A stretch of 64,000 nucleotides of DNA from Chitinophaga rupis (GCF_900109685.1 NZ_FOBB01000002.1:552085-616084); one strand, 5' to 3'. Shown: positions 8,623 to 17,945, counted from the stretch's first letter. Translations and numbers: made by a program. The notes: generated by a model from the sequence alone, not told the origin.

Positions 8623-9401
8623 TCAATCATCTTCTGAAAGACCGGCCCACCAAGCTGTTTGTCATTTTCTCCTGTTTTTTTGTGGCCAACGCGCTGATAG
8701 CGGAATGTATAGGCGGTAAGATCTTTTCCCTGGAACGCTTACTGGGCCTGCCGGTACATACTTTTACCATTTTCGGGCAAAGCGGATTATCGTTTAACCT
8801 TACCTGTGGGGTATTGTTATGGCCGCTGGAGTTTGTAATGACGGATGTGGTGAATGAATATTACGGTCCTAAAGCGGTGCGCCGCATTTCCTATACGGCT
8901 GTAGCGCTGATCCTGTATGCTTTCCTGATGTTTTTCCTGGCTATTGAAGTGCCCCCGGCTGATTTCTGGATAGGCAGCAAAACGGCTGATGGCCTGCCGA
9001 ATATGCAAACGGCCTTTACCGGGATCTTTGGGCAGGGTATGTGGATCATTGCGGGCAGCGTTATTGCCTTTCTGGTAAGCCAGATAGTGGATGTTACCGT
9101 ATTTCACCGTATTAAAAAACGCACGGGCGATAAACATATCTGGCTGCGGGCCACCGGGTCTACCATTGTATCGCAGCTGGTGGATAGCTTTATTGTGCTG
9201 TACATTGCGTTTAAACTGGGGAATAACTGGACATGGCAGCAGGTGCTGGCCATTTGCCTGGTGAACTATATATACAAATTCACCATGGCTATTGTACTTA
9301 CACCTCTGATCTATTTACTGGAAAAACGGATAGAACATTACCTGGGCAAGGAAACCACCGCTAAGATGAAAGCCAGCGCCATGGGGCTTAGCGAGGAGTA
9401 A
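8619..9401 (+). CDS. yhhQ: Queuosine precursor transporter (YhhQ/VUT family)
   Basis: This 260-residue inner membrane protein has about six to seven helices. Family hallmarks are FFVANALIAECIGGKIFSL (21-39), the region FNLTCGVLLWPLEFVMTDVV and NEYYGPKAVRRISY. The last part corresponds to the conserved D-x-x-N-E-x-Y-G-x-x-x-A segment of YhhQ/VUT proteins, which import queuine or preQ precursors for tRNA modification. The second conserved part, RATGSTIVSQLVDSFIVLYIAF, is also present. Length matches the family (about 220-260). It overlaps the small membrane protein gene upstream. No queuosine biosynthesis gene is in this window, consistent with salvage but not proving it. Confidence 0.88.
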   Translation: MINHLLKDRPTKLFVIFSCFFVANALIAECIGGKIFSLERLLGLPVHTFTIFGQSGLSFNLTCGVLLWPLEFVMTDVVNEYYGPKAVRRISYTAVALILYAFLMFFLAIEVPPADFWIGSKTADGLPNMQTAFTGIFGQGMWIIAGSVIAFLVSQIVDVTVFHRIKKRTGDKHIWLRATGSTIVSQLVDSFIVLYIAFKLGNNWTWQQVLAICLVNYIYKFTMAIVLTPLIYLLEKRIEHYLGKETTAKMKASAMGLSEE

Positions 9402-9452
9402 GGAATAATTTTTGCAGGCGTGTAATATATATTTAAGACATAACACAACAAC

Positions 9453-10196
9453 ATGCAATTAAAAGATGCAATCACCACCTGGGTATCTTACATCAAAAGA
9501 CCGGCCAAGCGAAAGCTGATCAATTACAGTGCGCAGCTGCGCGGTAAGAAGGGGATTGAAATTGGCGGGCCCAGTGCGCTGTTTGCAGTAAAGGGATATT
9601 TTCCGGTATACCTGTTTGCAGCGCAGATAGACGGTGCTAACTTCAGCACCAATACTATTTGGGAAGGGCAGATACAGGAGGGCAACAACTTTCACTACTA
9701 TAACAAAACCGGCTACCAGTTCATACGCGAGGCCACAGACCTGCAGGGCATTGCAGATAACAGCTACGACTTTGTACTATCCTGCCATTGCCTGGAACAT
9801 GTGGCTAACCCGCTGAAAGCCCTGTATGAATGGAAGCGGGTACTAAAGCCCGGCGGGCAGCTGGTGCTGGTGCTGCCGGATAAGCGCCATACCTTTGATA
9901 TTAACCGGCCCTATACTACACTGGAACATTTGCAGCAGGATTATAAAAACAATGTAGGTGAAGATGATACCACGCATTTTGACGAGATTATACGCCTGCA
10001 TGTAATGGATGAAAAGGAAGGCACGCGTGAAGAGCTGGCCAGCCAGATACAGCAAAACATCCGGTACCGCCGCGCGCATCATCATGTATTCAGCCTGGAG
10101 CTGATGAAACAAATGCTGGAGGTATGCGGCTTTACCACGCTGCACCAGCAGGATGGAGCGCCGTTCCATTTGATCACGGTGGCGCAGAAAAATTAA
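9453..10196 (+). CDS. Class I SAM-dependent methyltransferase (Methyltransf_11-like)
   Basis: A 247-residue methyltransferase. The central signature is DNSYDFVLSCHCLEHVANPL followed by LYEWKRVLKPGGQLVLVLPD, the classic motif II/III region of Methyltransf_11 enzymes. The N-terminal part holds KGIEIGGPSALFAVKG (about 33-48), which stands in for motif I, with IGGPS instead of the usual DxGxGxG. That form is seen in methyltransferases linked to glycan or polyketide clusters. The gene stands alone, followed by a strong bidirectional terminator. The substrate is not deducible. Confidence 0.83.
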   Translation: MQLKDAITTWVSYIKRPAKRKLINYSAQLRGKKGIEIGGPSALFAVKGYFPVYLFAAQIDGANFSTNTIWEGQIQEGNNFHYYNKTGYQFIREATDLQGIADNSYDFVLSCHCLEHVANPLKALYEWKRVLKPGGQLVLVLPDKRHTFDINRPYTTLEHLQQDYKNNVGEDDTTHFDEIIRLHVMDEKEGTREELASQIQQNIRYRRAHHHVFSLELMKQMLEVCGFTTLHQQDGAPFHLITVAQKN

Positions 10197-10290
10197 GAAT
10201 GAATAATTAATAATGGAATGCAGCGGATGTTTGGTGTTATGCCGCAGGGCTGGTACACTGTTGAAATGCATTTTCTGCAACCAGCATAAT

Positions 10291-10328
10291 AAAGAGGGCG
10301 ATATTTCAATTGAAGTATCGCCCTCTTT
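10291..10328. terminator. Bidirectional terminator between convergent genes
   Basis: AAAGAGGGCGATA (10291-10303) pairs perfectly with TATCGCCCTCTTT (10316-10328). The 12-base loop is itself nearly palindromic (TTCAATTGAA), so the whole 38-base segment is close to a perfect inverted repeat. The A-run before and T-run after let it work on both strands, ending the methyltransferase (+) and the SusD gene (-). Confidence 0.85.
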
Positions 10329-10361
10329 ATTATTAATTATTCATGCTTAATTATTAATTCC

Positions 10362-12038
10362 TCACTCCGTACGGGGATTTTTTACCGGTGCGGCGCCGGG
10401 GCCCGGCGGGTTGTTAGCTACTTCATTATCCGGAACATCCCAGTAATCCAGGAAGCTGTAATCTATAGTTGCATTGGTGTTAATGTTGCCGGAGCGGTCT
10501 ATCACCACACAGCCGGTACGGCCCCCGCCTTTGGATACGGGATCGATCACTTTCCAGCGGCGGGCGTCGTAGAAGGAGAGGGCGCGGAACAACAGGCCTA
10601 TCCTTCTTTCCTTACGCAGCTCCTCTTTGGCAGCAGCTGCGGTAGCGGCCACGGTGGGCGCTAAGCCGGCGCCCTGTGCATTCCGTACTGCATCAATCAA
10701 CGCCATGCCTGATATAATAGCGGCGGGGCTGAAATTATCTTTGTACATAGTGGCTTCTGCTTTCATCAGCTCATTTTCTTCCCAGCTGCCGGCCAGGTAC
10801 ATTTCTGTTGCACCTACGCCGGTATTGCTATATACAATTACACCGCTCATTTTTTTACCACCATCGATCAGCGCGTGGTTGGTGTTAAAGGAGTTACCAC
10901 GGTCAGCATTACCGATCCAGGTGGTGCCGGTTTCAAAATTGTTATCCAGGCGTTTGTCGCCGGGTTTAAAATCCTGTATTAAGCGCTCGCTGATGCTGTA
11001 GCCATTGCCACCCGGATCTGTGCTGGTAACCCTGGCTGCTACGGTGCCATCTGATGCGGCAATAATATCGCCCAGCTGGTCTGAGCGGCCGGTGAATACA
11101 AAATCATTCTGCTGTATGCCATTGTTGGTAAGGGTAAGAATGCTGTCCCAGCGGGTGGCGGGCATGGCATCTACCGTGGTATTTACCAGCAGGTTGCGGG
11201 CTTTGAGGGTATTAATGTTACGGATCCACATATCCGGGGTAAGCACGCCGCCTTTACCTACCTGGTAAAACGCCGGGATCAGCTTACTGAGCACGGCATT
11301 ATAATCTGCCCCGGCAGAAAGGCCGGTCAGTAATTGTGCGGCCGTATCCAGCTTAGCGTTGGCTGCGGCTATCATGGTTTCTTTGGATACGTAGTTGTTG
11401 TTAGTGGTTTTAGGATCATCTGCAACACCCAGGTTGTCGTTAATGATGCCGGCGTAATAAAGGGAGCCAATGCGGGAATACACATACCCTTTCCACCAGT
11501 AGGCCCAGGCTTTTACCACATTCTTTTTGGTGGCTGCATCGCCGCTGAACTCCACCTCATCCAGCGCGGCCAGCACCAGGTTACAGTTCTTATTGAGCTG
11601 GTACATGTAAGCCCATTCGTAAAAGAGCGGGTTGGAGCCTGCTTCAGCATTACTGTTGATGGCGCGTATGAGCTGCAGCTGTTTGGAGGGAAAGCCGGGG
11701 CTGGGTACTACGGTGCCATCGTCCAGCGTAACCTTATCCGGGCAGCCTAACTGGTTCATGTATTCGTTGGCGGATTCCATGCCTATTACATCGCCCATTT
11801 GCTCCTGAAAGCCTATGGCGCCTGACCAGAAGCGGCCTATTACCGCATCATAATACTTAAGATCATAAAACCCGCTTACATAAATGCCCTGGCCCAGGGC
11901 TACAATGCCCTTTTCTGTGGCGGCGCTTCCCGGTGAGGGCTGGTTAGGATCATTGATATCCAGCTGACTTTTACAGGCCAGCATGCAGCACAGGGATATT
12001 ACCAGCGGTATATATTTTGTTTGTTTATTGATAGTCAT
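10362..12038 (-). CDS. SusD/RagB family outer-membrane nutrient-binding lipoprotein
   Basis: A 558-residue surface lipoprotein of the SusD/RagB family, which caps a SusC channel and binds glycans or peptides. The signal sequence ends in a lipobox CMLAC with the lipidated Cys at 22, followed by KSQLDINDPNQPSPG, the usual start of mature SusD proteins. The helical N-terminal TPR-like region includes WAYWWKGYVYSRIG. The C-terminal part has LRKERRIGLLFRALSFYDARRW, a conserved SusD signature, and ends in the common PVKNPRTE-like tail. It lies 24 bp after the SusC gene and is co-transcribed with it. No glycoside hydrolase, protease or sigma/anti-sigma gene is adjacent, so the ligand cannot be inferred. 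Confidence 0.93.
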   Translation of the reverse strand: MTINKQTKYIPLVISLCCMLACKSQLDINDPNQPSPGSAATEKGIVALGQGIYVSGFYDLKYYDAVIGRFWSGAIGFQEQMGDVIGMESANEYMNQLGCPDKVTLDDGTVVPSPGFPSKQLQLIRAINSNAEAGSNPLFYEWAYMYQLNKNCNLVLAALDEVEFSGDAATKKNVVKAWAYWWKGYVYSRIGSLYYAGIINDNLGVADDPKTTNNNYVSKETMIAAANAKLDTAAQLLTGLSAGADYNAVLSKLIPAFYQVGKGGVLTPDMWIRNINTLKARNLLVNTTVDAMPATRWDSILTLTNNGIQQNDFVFTGRSDQLGDIIAASDGTVAARVTSTDPGGNGYSISERLIQDFKPGDKRLDNNFETGTTWIGNADRGNSFNTNHALIDGGKKMSGVIVYSNTGVGATEMYLAGSWEENELMKAEATMYKDNFSPAAIISGMALIDAVRNAQGAGLAPTVAATAAAAKEELRKERRIGLLFRALSFYDARRWKVIDPVSKGGGRTGCVVIDRSGNINTNATIDYSFLDYWDVPDNEVANNPPGPGAAPVKNPRTE

Positions 12039-12062
12039 AATTTTTGCGTTTAGGTGTTGACG

Positions 12063-15000
12063 TTAGAAACCAAGATTCAGGCCTACCTGGTAAGACTTAT
12101 AGTTAGGCATGGTGTTGTGGTCTGTACCGCGGTCCCAGGGTGAGTTGGCATTGCCGGAGCTGATCTCCGGGTCCATACCCGTGTAATCAGTGAAGGTAAC
12201 CAGGTTGCGGCCGGTTAATACCAGCTGTATTTTCCGGATACCTTTTATTTTAAAGAACCGGGCAAAGTCAAAGCCTACGGACAGGTTCCGTAAACGCATA
12301 AAAGAGGCGTCCTCATAGAAATAATCCTTGGTGCCGTTGTTCCCCTGGGCCTGGTATACGCCACGGTAAAAGGCTGTCCAGGCGCCGGTTTCACCATTAA
12401 TGGTAATGGGCTTCTCGTAATCGCTGTGAATACCATCACGGTACATCCATTCCTTGGTCTGGTTATACAGGTGGCTGCCATTGATCCAGTCCCATTGCAT
12501 GGAGAAGGTTACAAAGTCTTTAAAGGAAAAGTAGTTGATGAATGAGGTGTTGAACTTAGGGTTAGGATCACCAAAGCTTACTTTTTCCGGTGAGAATACG
12601 GGCTGTTTGGTGGCCTTGTTTACTACATACCCATTGCTGGCTACTTCGTAGCTGCCTTTATCTGCTTCAGCTATATAAAGGTTGCCGCTGGCATCTCTGT
12701 CTTCCAGGGAGTGGAGGGCTTTGTTGCCAAAGATCTGCCCCACCTTTAAACCCGGCGCCAGCACATAGTTGGTGCTGCCTGCTGAGGAAATGATCACTAC
12801 CGGGTTGCCGCTTACTGCTGTTATTTCAGATGACTGCCTGCTGAAATTGGTAGTGAAATCCCAGGAGAAATTCTGGGTGGATAATACACCGATGTTCAGG
12901 GATGCCTGCCAGCCTTTGGATTCCAGGGAAAAGGCATTATCTACCAATGTTCCTGTACCGGATGATGCGGGTGCATCTGTATCATAAATGGCGTTGTTGG
13001 TGCTGCGTTTCCAGTAAGTAACGGAGAGGCCTGCATTCTGCAGCCAGCTGCCTTTCAGGATGTTGAAAGACAGGTCTGTACCGGCTTCAAATTCTTTGGA
13101 TACTTCCACATCCAGGTTAGGATTGCGTTGTGCAGTACCGGGATACAGCACGCTGCCGGCGCCTACACTGCGGGGTGTTAGCACTGTATAGCGCTGAAAA
13201 GGCCCGGGTTGTATGCCGGCTTCGCCATAGGCGGCGCGCAGCTTAAACTCTGTGATAATGCCGCCTACGCCGCCATCCTGCCAGAAGTTCATAGACGATA
13301 ATCTTACATAAGCATCGCCACGGGGGAAGGTAAAGGGTTTAGAACCTTTACCGAAGGCGGAGGAATAATCGCTTCTGAAGCCCCCGGAAATACCGGCAAT
13401 ATCACCCCATTCAATACGCTGGTTCACGAGGTAGCCGAAGGTTACAAACGGCTCTTTCAGGTCCATATCAATATTACGGGTGGCGTAATCCTTTAAGGTA
13501 TGCGGTGCAAAGGAGGGCGTGCCTTCTCCGTGCGTGATGTATTGTTTGAAGGTATTATAACGCCAGTCGAAAGCTGCTGTAGTGGAGGTTCTTATGGGGA
13601 GGCCCAGGTTAAAATCCTTCTGGAAATCGGTGTTAAAAGTAGCGGTGCCGGTGAAATGCTGGAAGAACACACTTACATTATATTTCGTCATTTCCCCGGT
13701 AGCATCGGTATTATTATAGTTGGATAACCAGCCCCGCTGATTGATGACGTTCAGGTTATCCGACTGATCGCCGTAAATAAAGGTAGAGTCGTTACGCTGG
13801 TAGTTAATGCCGTATTTGGCATCCAGCTCCAGGAACTTCGGCAGCTTATAGTTCAGGTTAAATGTTTGTATGATGTCTACCTTATTGCCCGTAGCATCCG
13901 TGTACTGGGCGTTATAGTTGGGGTTATTTGCATTTACCCCAACGGCATCTCCATAATAATAGGAGTAGTTGCCATCGCTCATTACATCGTCATAATTAGC
14001 AAAGGGACGGGCGTTGTTGATGGCATAGATCACGTTCTGGTTCTCTATGGTGTTCTTGGTGTAAATGAGCTGGGTAACGCTGCGGAACTTCAATCCCTTA
14101 TACAGTTCTGTGCCTACGTTCACGGAAAAATTACTGCGGTCGTAGGCGCCGTTATTTTTGAAAATACTTTCCTGGTGATTGTTGGATACGGCAAAGGCGT
14201 AATCCATTTTTTCACTGCCGCCGGATACTACTACGGAGGTGTTGTAGGTTGTAGTGGGCTTGAAGAACATTTTGAAATGGTCATAATACTTCAGGTTCTT
14301 GTCATAAGGCTTATCTGCCTTGCCGTTAGGGTCCAGTGAATTGTAGATGATGTTCTCCTTGTAAATGCCGGTGTTAGGATCCCAGCTGAGCGGCGTTCCG
14401 GAGGAGCCTACTACTTCACCGGCTGCATTGGTTTTAAAGTTATTGAACCTGGATTTACGCAGATCGCCAACATTCAGCACTTCGTTGCGGGATACGCTGG
14501 AAGATACGTCAACGTTCATTTTCCCGGCCTTGCCTTTTTTAGAGAACAGCTGTATTACGCCATTGGCGCCCTGTGCGCCATAAATGGTGGCGGCGGCGGC
14601 GCCCTGCACCACTTCCACCCGCTCTATGGCGTTGAGGTCAATGCTGTTTAAGCTGGTGGCGCTCAGCTGAATACCATCCAGCAGGATCATGGGAGTGGTG
14701 CCGCGGCCCAATGCATTAATGGTGTTGATACCGCGCAGCAGGATGTTGGTTTGTGCGCCGGGCACCCCGCTGGTGCTGGAGATCTGTGCGCCGGCGATCT
14801 TACCTACCAGGGCCTGGTCTACCGACGCGGTAGGGGCCTGTGGCAGCTTGTCGGCTGTTACGGATTCCACGGCAAATGCCAGCTTCTTTTTGCTGGTGGC
14901 TACGCCTACACCGGTAACTACAATTTCACCCAGGGATTTGGTATCCAGGTGCAGCTGTACGGTGAGGTTGCCGGTTGCTGTTACCTCCTGGGAGGTGAAA

Positions 15001-15227
15001 CCGATAGCTGATACGATTAGTTTTGTGGCTGGCCTGGCGGAAATTTTAAATGTGCCATCGGGCATGGTGATGGTACCTGTTTTGGTACCTTTTTCGACGA
15101 TGGTGGCCCCAATAACTGCGGCTCCTGATTCATCGATAACTTTCCCGGAAATGGTGGTTTTTTGTCCATAAGAGTTAATTCCGCCCCACAATAACGCTAA
15201 AAAGGATAACATTAGAGTTTTCAGCAT
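12063..15227 (-). CDS. SusC/RagA family TonB-dependent outer-membrane transporter
   Basis: This 1,054-residue protein begins with a signal peptide (MLKTLMLSFLALLWGGINSYGQ). Next is a carboxypeptidase-regulatory-like domain at about 24-100 (ISGKVIDESGAAVIGATIVE). The TonB plug at about 110-230 includes LLRGINTINALGRGTTPMI and LLDGIQLSATSLNSIDLNAIERVEVVQGAAAATIYG quoted only in outline, i.e. the standard LRG, LDG and ERVEVxxG motifs. A long beta-barrel follows and ends in a terminal Phe (VGLNLGF) as expected for outer-membrane barrel assembly. It is the first gene of a SusCD pair. There is no FecR or sigma factor nearby. Confidence 0.94.
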   Translation of the reverse strand: MLKTLMLSFLALLWGGINSYGQKTTISGKVIDESGAAVIGATIVEKGTKTGTITMPDGTFKISARPATKLIVSAIGFTSQEVTATGNLTVQLHLDTKSLGEIVVTGVGVATSKKKLAFAVESVTADKLPQAPTASVDQALVGKIAGAQISSTSGVPGAQTNILLRGINTINALGRGTTPMILLDGIQLSATSLNSIDLNAIERVEVVQGAAAATIYGAQGANGVIQLFSKKGKAGKMNVDVSSSVSRNEVLNVGDLRKSRFNNFKTNAAGEVVGSSGTPLSWDPNTGIYKENIIYNSLDPNGKADKPYDKNLKYYDHFKMFFKPTTTYNTSVVVSGGSEKMDYAFAVSNNHQESIFKNNGAYDRSNFSVNVGTELYKGLKFRSVTQLIYTKNTIENQNVIYAINNARPFANYDDVMSDGNYSYYYGDAVGVNANNPNYNAQYTDATGNKVDIIQTFNLNYKLPKFLELDAKYGINYQRNDSTFIYGDQSDNLNVINQRGWLSNYNNTDATGEMTKYNVSVFFQHFTGTATFNTDFQKDFNLGLPIRTSTTAAFDWRYNTFKQYITHGEGTPSFAPHTLKDYATRNIDMDLKEPFVTFGYLVNQRIEWGDIAGISGGFRSDYSSAFGKGSKPFTFPRGDAYVRLSSMNFWQDGGVGGIITEFKLRAAYGEAGIQPGPFQRYTVLTPRSVGAGSVLYPGTAQRNPNLDVEVSKEFEAGTDLSFNILKGSWLQNAGLSVTYWKRSTNNAIYDTDAPASSGTGTLVDNAFSLESKGWQASLNIGVLSTQNFSWDFTTNFSRQSSEITAVSGNPVVIISSAGSTNYVLAPGLKVGQIFGNKALHSLEDRDASGNLYIAEADKGSYEVASNGYVVNKATKQPVFSPEKVSFGDPNPKFNTSFINYFSFKDFVTFSMQWDWINGSHLYNQTKEWMYRDGIHSDYEKPITINGETGAWTAFYRGVYQAQGNNGTKDYFYEDASFMRLRNLSVGFDFARFFKIKGIRKIQLVLTGRNLVTFTDYTGMDPEISSGNANSPWDRGTDHNTMPNYKSYQVGLNLGF

Positions 15228-15595
15228 GTGATAGAATTTTAGTTGGATTTTGGTTGATTAGATTGACATAGAACGGTTTACGAGAATATAGTTTTCTAGT
15301 GTGTCTTCTATTGAAAAGTAGTTAATTTATTGGTGAAGTATTAATATTATTTTTATTAATATGTTAGGAGCAGGGATAGAAAAAGGTTAGAACAAAGGAG
15401 GATAGGGGACCGGAAGGATGCCGGGTAACAGCTAGTGCTACACGAAATAATTACGAATTATCAATTACGAATTACGAATTGGGTGCTCCGGGGAGGAGGT
15501 ATTGCAAAGGTTGGGAGAACCGGGAATTGAATGCGGCCGGATGGAAGGGAAAAGAGAATGGGAGATGGAAGTAAAGATTTACCGGAACGCCTATA
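15228..15595. repeat. Gene-free region with AATTACGAATT and purine-rich repeat words
   Basis: The SusC-proximal half (15228-15400) is AT-rich and should hold the SusC promoter, though I find no clear TAnnTTTG. The part at 15448-15485 is a cluster of AATTACGAATT words (three near-tandem copies). It is followed by purine-rich sequence and GAATGCGGCCGGATGGAAGG at 15529-15548, a variant of the word GAATGCAGCGGAGATTGG found at 17995, 23199 and 29876. No gene is seen. Confidence 0.6.
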
Positions 15596-16045
15596 TTAAT
15601 ATTTAACTTTTACCAGGTCGGCCACTACTTTATCGATGGGCAGGGTTACGGTGGCGGCATTAAATTCATCCCAGTTGATCCAGCGTACGCCTTCTACTTC
15701 TGTAACGCCTTCGGGGATCTCAAAGTCAAAGGGCTGGTTTAAAATAGGTGCGGTAAAGGGGGAGATAGGTTTTACAAGATAATAGATAGAGATGATCTGC
15801 GTAGTGCCGTCGAATGCGGAGATCTGGAAAAAGTCTGTAGTGTAGATATGTTCTACTACTTCCACCTGCTGGCTCAGCTCTTCCTGCCATTCGCGGATGA
15901 TGCATTCCAGCGTGCCTTCGCCAAACTCAAGCCCACCACCGGGAAACTTGGTGTAATAGCCACCGCGGATGTATTCATCGCTTACCAGCACCTGCTTTTG
16001 TTCATTGATCATAATACCGTACACGCGCACGTTGAAACAGCTCAT
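15596..16045 (-). CDS. NUDIX hydrolase
   Basis: A 149-residue cytoplasmic hydrolase of nucleoside-diphosphate-linked substrates. The Nudix box is FPGGGLEFGEGTLECIIREW followed by QEELSQ, in the form G-x5-E-x7-RE-W-Q-EE. The glycine normally near the end of the box is a serine, but all metal-binding glutamates are present. The N-terminal strand MSCFNVRVYGIMINEQKQVL and the C-terminal GVTEVEGVRWINWDEF are typical of MutT-like proteins in Bacteroidota. It is 34 bp downstream of the corA-like gene and may be co-transcribed with it. The substrate is unknown. Confidence 0.88.
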   Translation of the reverse strand: MSCFNVRVYGIMINEQKQVLVSDEYIRGGYYTKFPGGGLEFGEGTLECIIREWQEELSQQVEVVEHIYTTDFFQISAFDGTTQIISIYYLVKPISPFTAPILNQPFDFEIPEGVTEVEGVRWINWDEFNAATVTLPIDKVVADLVKVKY

Positions 16046-16079
16046 AATTAATACTTGTGTTTTGTTCCCGTAAATATAA

Positions 16080-17018
16080 TTAAAACCACTTCTTCTTCAT
16101 GAAATACCAGCTCATGATCACGGAGATCACGATGGAGAGTATTACGGGGATGTAGAATGCATGCGGGGAGTGCTGGTAGGGGATATCCACGTTCATGCCA
16201 TAAATGCTGGATACCAATACGGGAAAGGTAAGCACAATGGTAATGGAGGTTAAACGTTTCATTACCAGGTTCAGGTTATTGGAAATGATGCTGGCAAAAG
16301 CATCCATAGTACTGCTTAAGATGTTGGTATATACGTTGGCCATTTCCAATGCCTGGGAAGTATCTACGATCAGGTCATTCAGAAATTCCTTCTCATCATC
16401 ATTCAGGCCCAGGAAATTGGTGCGTGCCAGCTTCATTAACACCAGCTCATTGCTGCGCAGGGCTGTTACAAAGTATACCAGGCTTTTCTGGATCCGCATC
16501 AGGTATAGCAGCTCCTCATTACGGTTACTGTCGTACAGCTTTTGTTCCAGCTGGTTGCGCCGCTGGTTAATCTCCTTCAGGTAATCCAGGAAGTTCATTA
16601 CCACCTTTTCAAAGATCTTTAACACCATCATGTTCCGTTTTTCAGGATGGCGGTTATGGAAGGTGTTCAGGAACTTTTTAATGGCGGCATTATCGAAAGA
16701 GTTTACGGTAAGGATCTGGTTATGGGTAAGGATGATCACAATGGGGATGGTGATGTAATAGGCATCGCTTTCGTTGATAGAATTGTTTTCCGTAGGGGTT
16801 TTGATCACGATCAGCTTTACATCATCCTCCAGCTCAAAGCGGGACTTTTCATCTATATCCAGTGAATCCGTGAGGAAGTCCAGCGGAATATCCAGCTCTT
16901 CGGACAGCTGCTCAAATTCTGCCTGCTTCAAAGGCGGGGCAATATTCACCCAGGCGCCGTTTTCGGCATCATTGATCTCGATAGTTTTACCGTCCTTATT
17001 TATGAAGTATTGGATCAT
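16080..17018 (-). CDS. corA: CorA family magnesium/divalent cation transporter
   Basis: This 312-residue protein has the CorA layout: a cytosolic alpha/beta N-terminal domain, a long helical stalk (about 150-245, with NQRRNQLEQKLYDSN) and two C-terminal membrane helices. The signature YGMN occurs in SSIYGMNVDIPYQ at the end of the first helix. The last helix VILSIVISVIMSWYFMKKKWF ends in a basic tail. As a homopentamer it would import Mg2+ and possibly Co2+ or Ni2+ through the inner membrane. Length matches the family (about 310-350). Some CorA relatives transport zinc, which the sequence does not exclude. Confidence 0.93.
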   Translation of the reverse strand: MIQYFINKDGKTIEINDAENGAWVNIAPPLKQAEFEQLSEELDIPLDFLTDSLDIDEKSRFELEDDVKLIVIKTPTENNSINESDAYYITIPIVIILTHNQILTVNSFDNAAIKKFLNTFHNRHPEKRNMMVLKIFEKVVMNFLDYLKEINQRRNQLEQKLYDSNRNEELLYLMRIQKSLVYFVTALRSNELVLMKLARTNFLGLNDDEKEFLNDLIVDTSQALEMANVYTNILSSTMDAFASIISNNLNLVMKRLTSITIVLTFPVLVSSIYGMNVDIPYQHSPHAFYIPVILSIVISVIMSWYFMKKKWF

Positions 17019-17096
17019 CCGGGCGCAAAGGTAGTATAAATATTATAAGGCGGAAGTTATGAAATTATGGCCTGCAGCTGGGCGTGGGCAGTAAAG

Positions 17097-17153
17097 AGTT
17101 GGCAGTGGGCAGTCTGGGATTATTTCGTGACTGCCAGCTGCAGGCTGCCAACT
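17097..17153 (-). terminator. Hairpin made of the GTTGGCAG repeat word at the dapF stop codon
   Basis: AGTTGGCAG (17097-17105) pairs with CTGCCAACT (17145-17153), and inside it GCAGTC (17109-17114) pairs with GACTGC (17129-17134). The right arm contains the dapF stop (TAG, read on the minus strand), so the repeat begins at the end of the gene. It lacks a clean T-run, so it may act as a mRNA 3' stabiliser rather than an intrinsic terminator. Confidence 0.55.
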
Positions 17154-17934
17154 AACTTATTGTTATGTCGCCTTCAAATACGAGGGTAGCGGGGCCGCAG
17201 AGCCAGATATCCTTAAAAGTGCGTTCGCCGGTTTTGGTGAACCGTACTTCCAGGCTGCCACCCAGGGTTTGTACGGGTATGCGGTATTCCTTTGTTTCCG
17301 GTCCGGCGGCGGTAAGGGCGGCGGCGGTAACCCCGGTGCCGCAGGAGTAGGTTTCATCTTCCACCCCGCGTTCGTAGGTGCGTACAAAAATGCCTTTATC
17401 CTGTTCCTGTACAAAGTTCACATTGGTGCCTTCCGCGGCAAAGCGGTCGTTATACCGGATCTGGCGGCCTTCTGTAAATACGTCCAGGGACTGCACATCG
17501 TTCACGAACTTTACAAAGTGGGGTGAGCCGGTATTGAGGTAAAAATAAAGGGGGCCATGTTCTACAGAATCCACATCCTGCATTTTCAGGTTCACCCAGC
17601 TATCGCCGGTCATAGTGGCTTCATGCGGGCCATCAACGGCCAGGAAGCGTAGCTTTTCCTGCGTAAGGCCCATTTTACGGGCAAATGCGGTGAGGCAGCG
17701 GCCACCGTTGCCGCACATGCTGCTTTCATTACCGTCGGCATTGTAATACTTCATGCCAAAGTCGTAGCCGGGCTGGGTGTTGAGCAGCATCAGGCCATCA
17801 GCGCCAATACCAAAACGCCGGTGGCACAGGTCGTGAACCTGCTGGTTAGTGAGCGCATCATAACGGCCGTCGCGGTTGTCCATGATCACGAAATCATTGC
17901 CGGTGCCCTGGTATTTGTAGAAGTGGAGAGTCAT
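17152..17934 (-). CDS. dapF: Diaminopimelate epimerase
   Basis: This 260-residue enzyme interconverts LL- and meso-diaminopimelate for lysine and peptidoglycan synthesis. Both catalytic cysteines are in intact motifs: Cys74 in NADGNESSMCGNGGRC (65-80) and Cys198 in DETYSCGTG (193-201). The N-terminal FYKYQGTGNDFVIMDN and FGIGADGLML are also canonical. Length matches the family (about 260-280). It lies upstream of corA on the same strand, but a repeat-derived hairpin and about 130 bp separate them. The upstream flank is a repeat-rich region that also ends the nucleoside phosphorylase gene. Confidence 0.97.
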   Translation of the reverse strand: MTLHFYKYQGTGNDFVIMDNRDGRYDALTNQQVHDLCHRRFGIGADGLMLLNTQPGYDFGMKYYNADGNESSMCGNGGRCLTAFARKMGLTQEKLRFLAVDGPHEATMTGDSWVNLKMQDVDSVEHGPLYFYLNTGSPHFVKFVNDVQSLDVFTEGRQIRYNDRFAAEGTNVNFVQEQDKGIFVRTYERGVEDETYSCGTGVTAAALTAAGPETKEYRIPVQTLGGSLEVRFTKTGERTFKDIWLCGPATLVFEGDITIS

Positions 17935-17945
17935 AGCGGAGCAAA

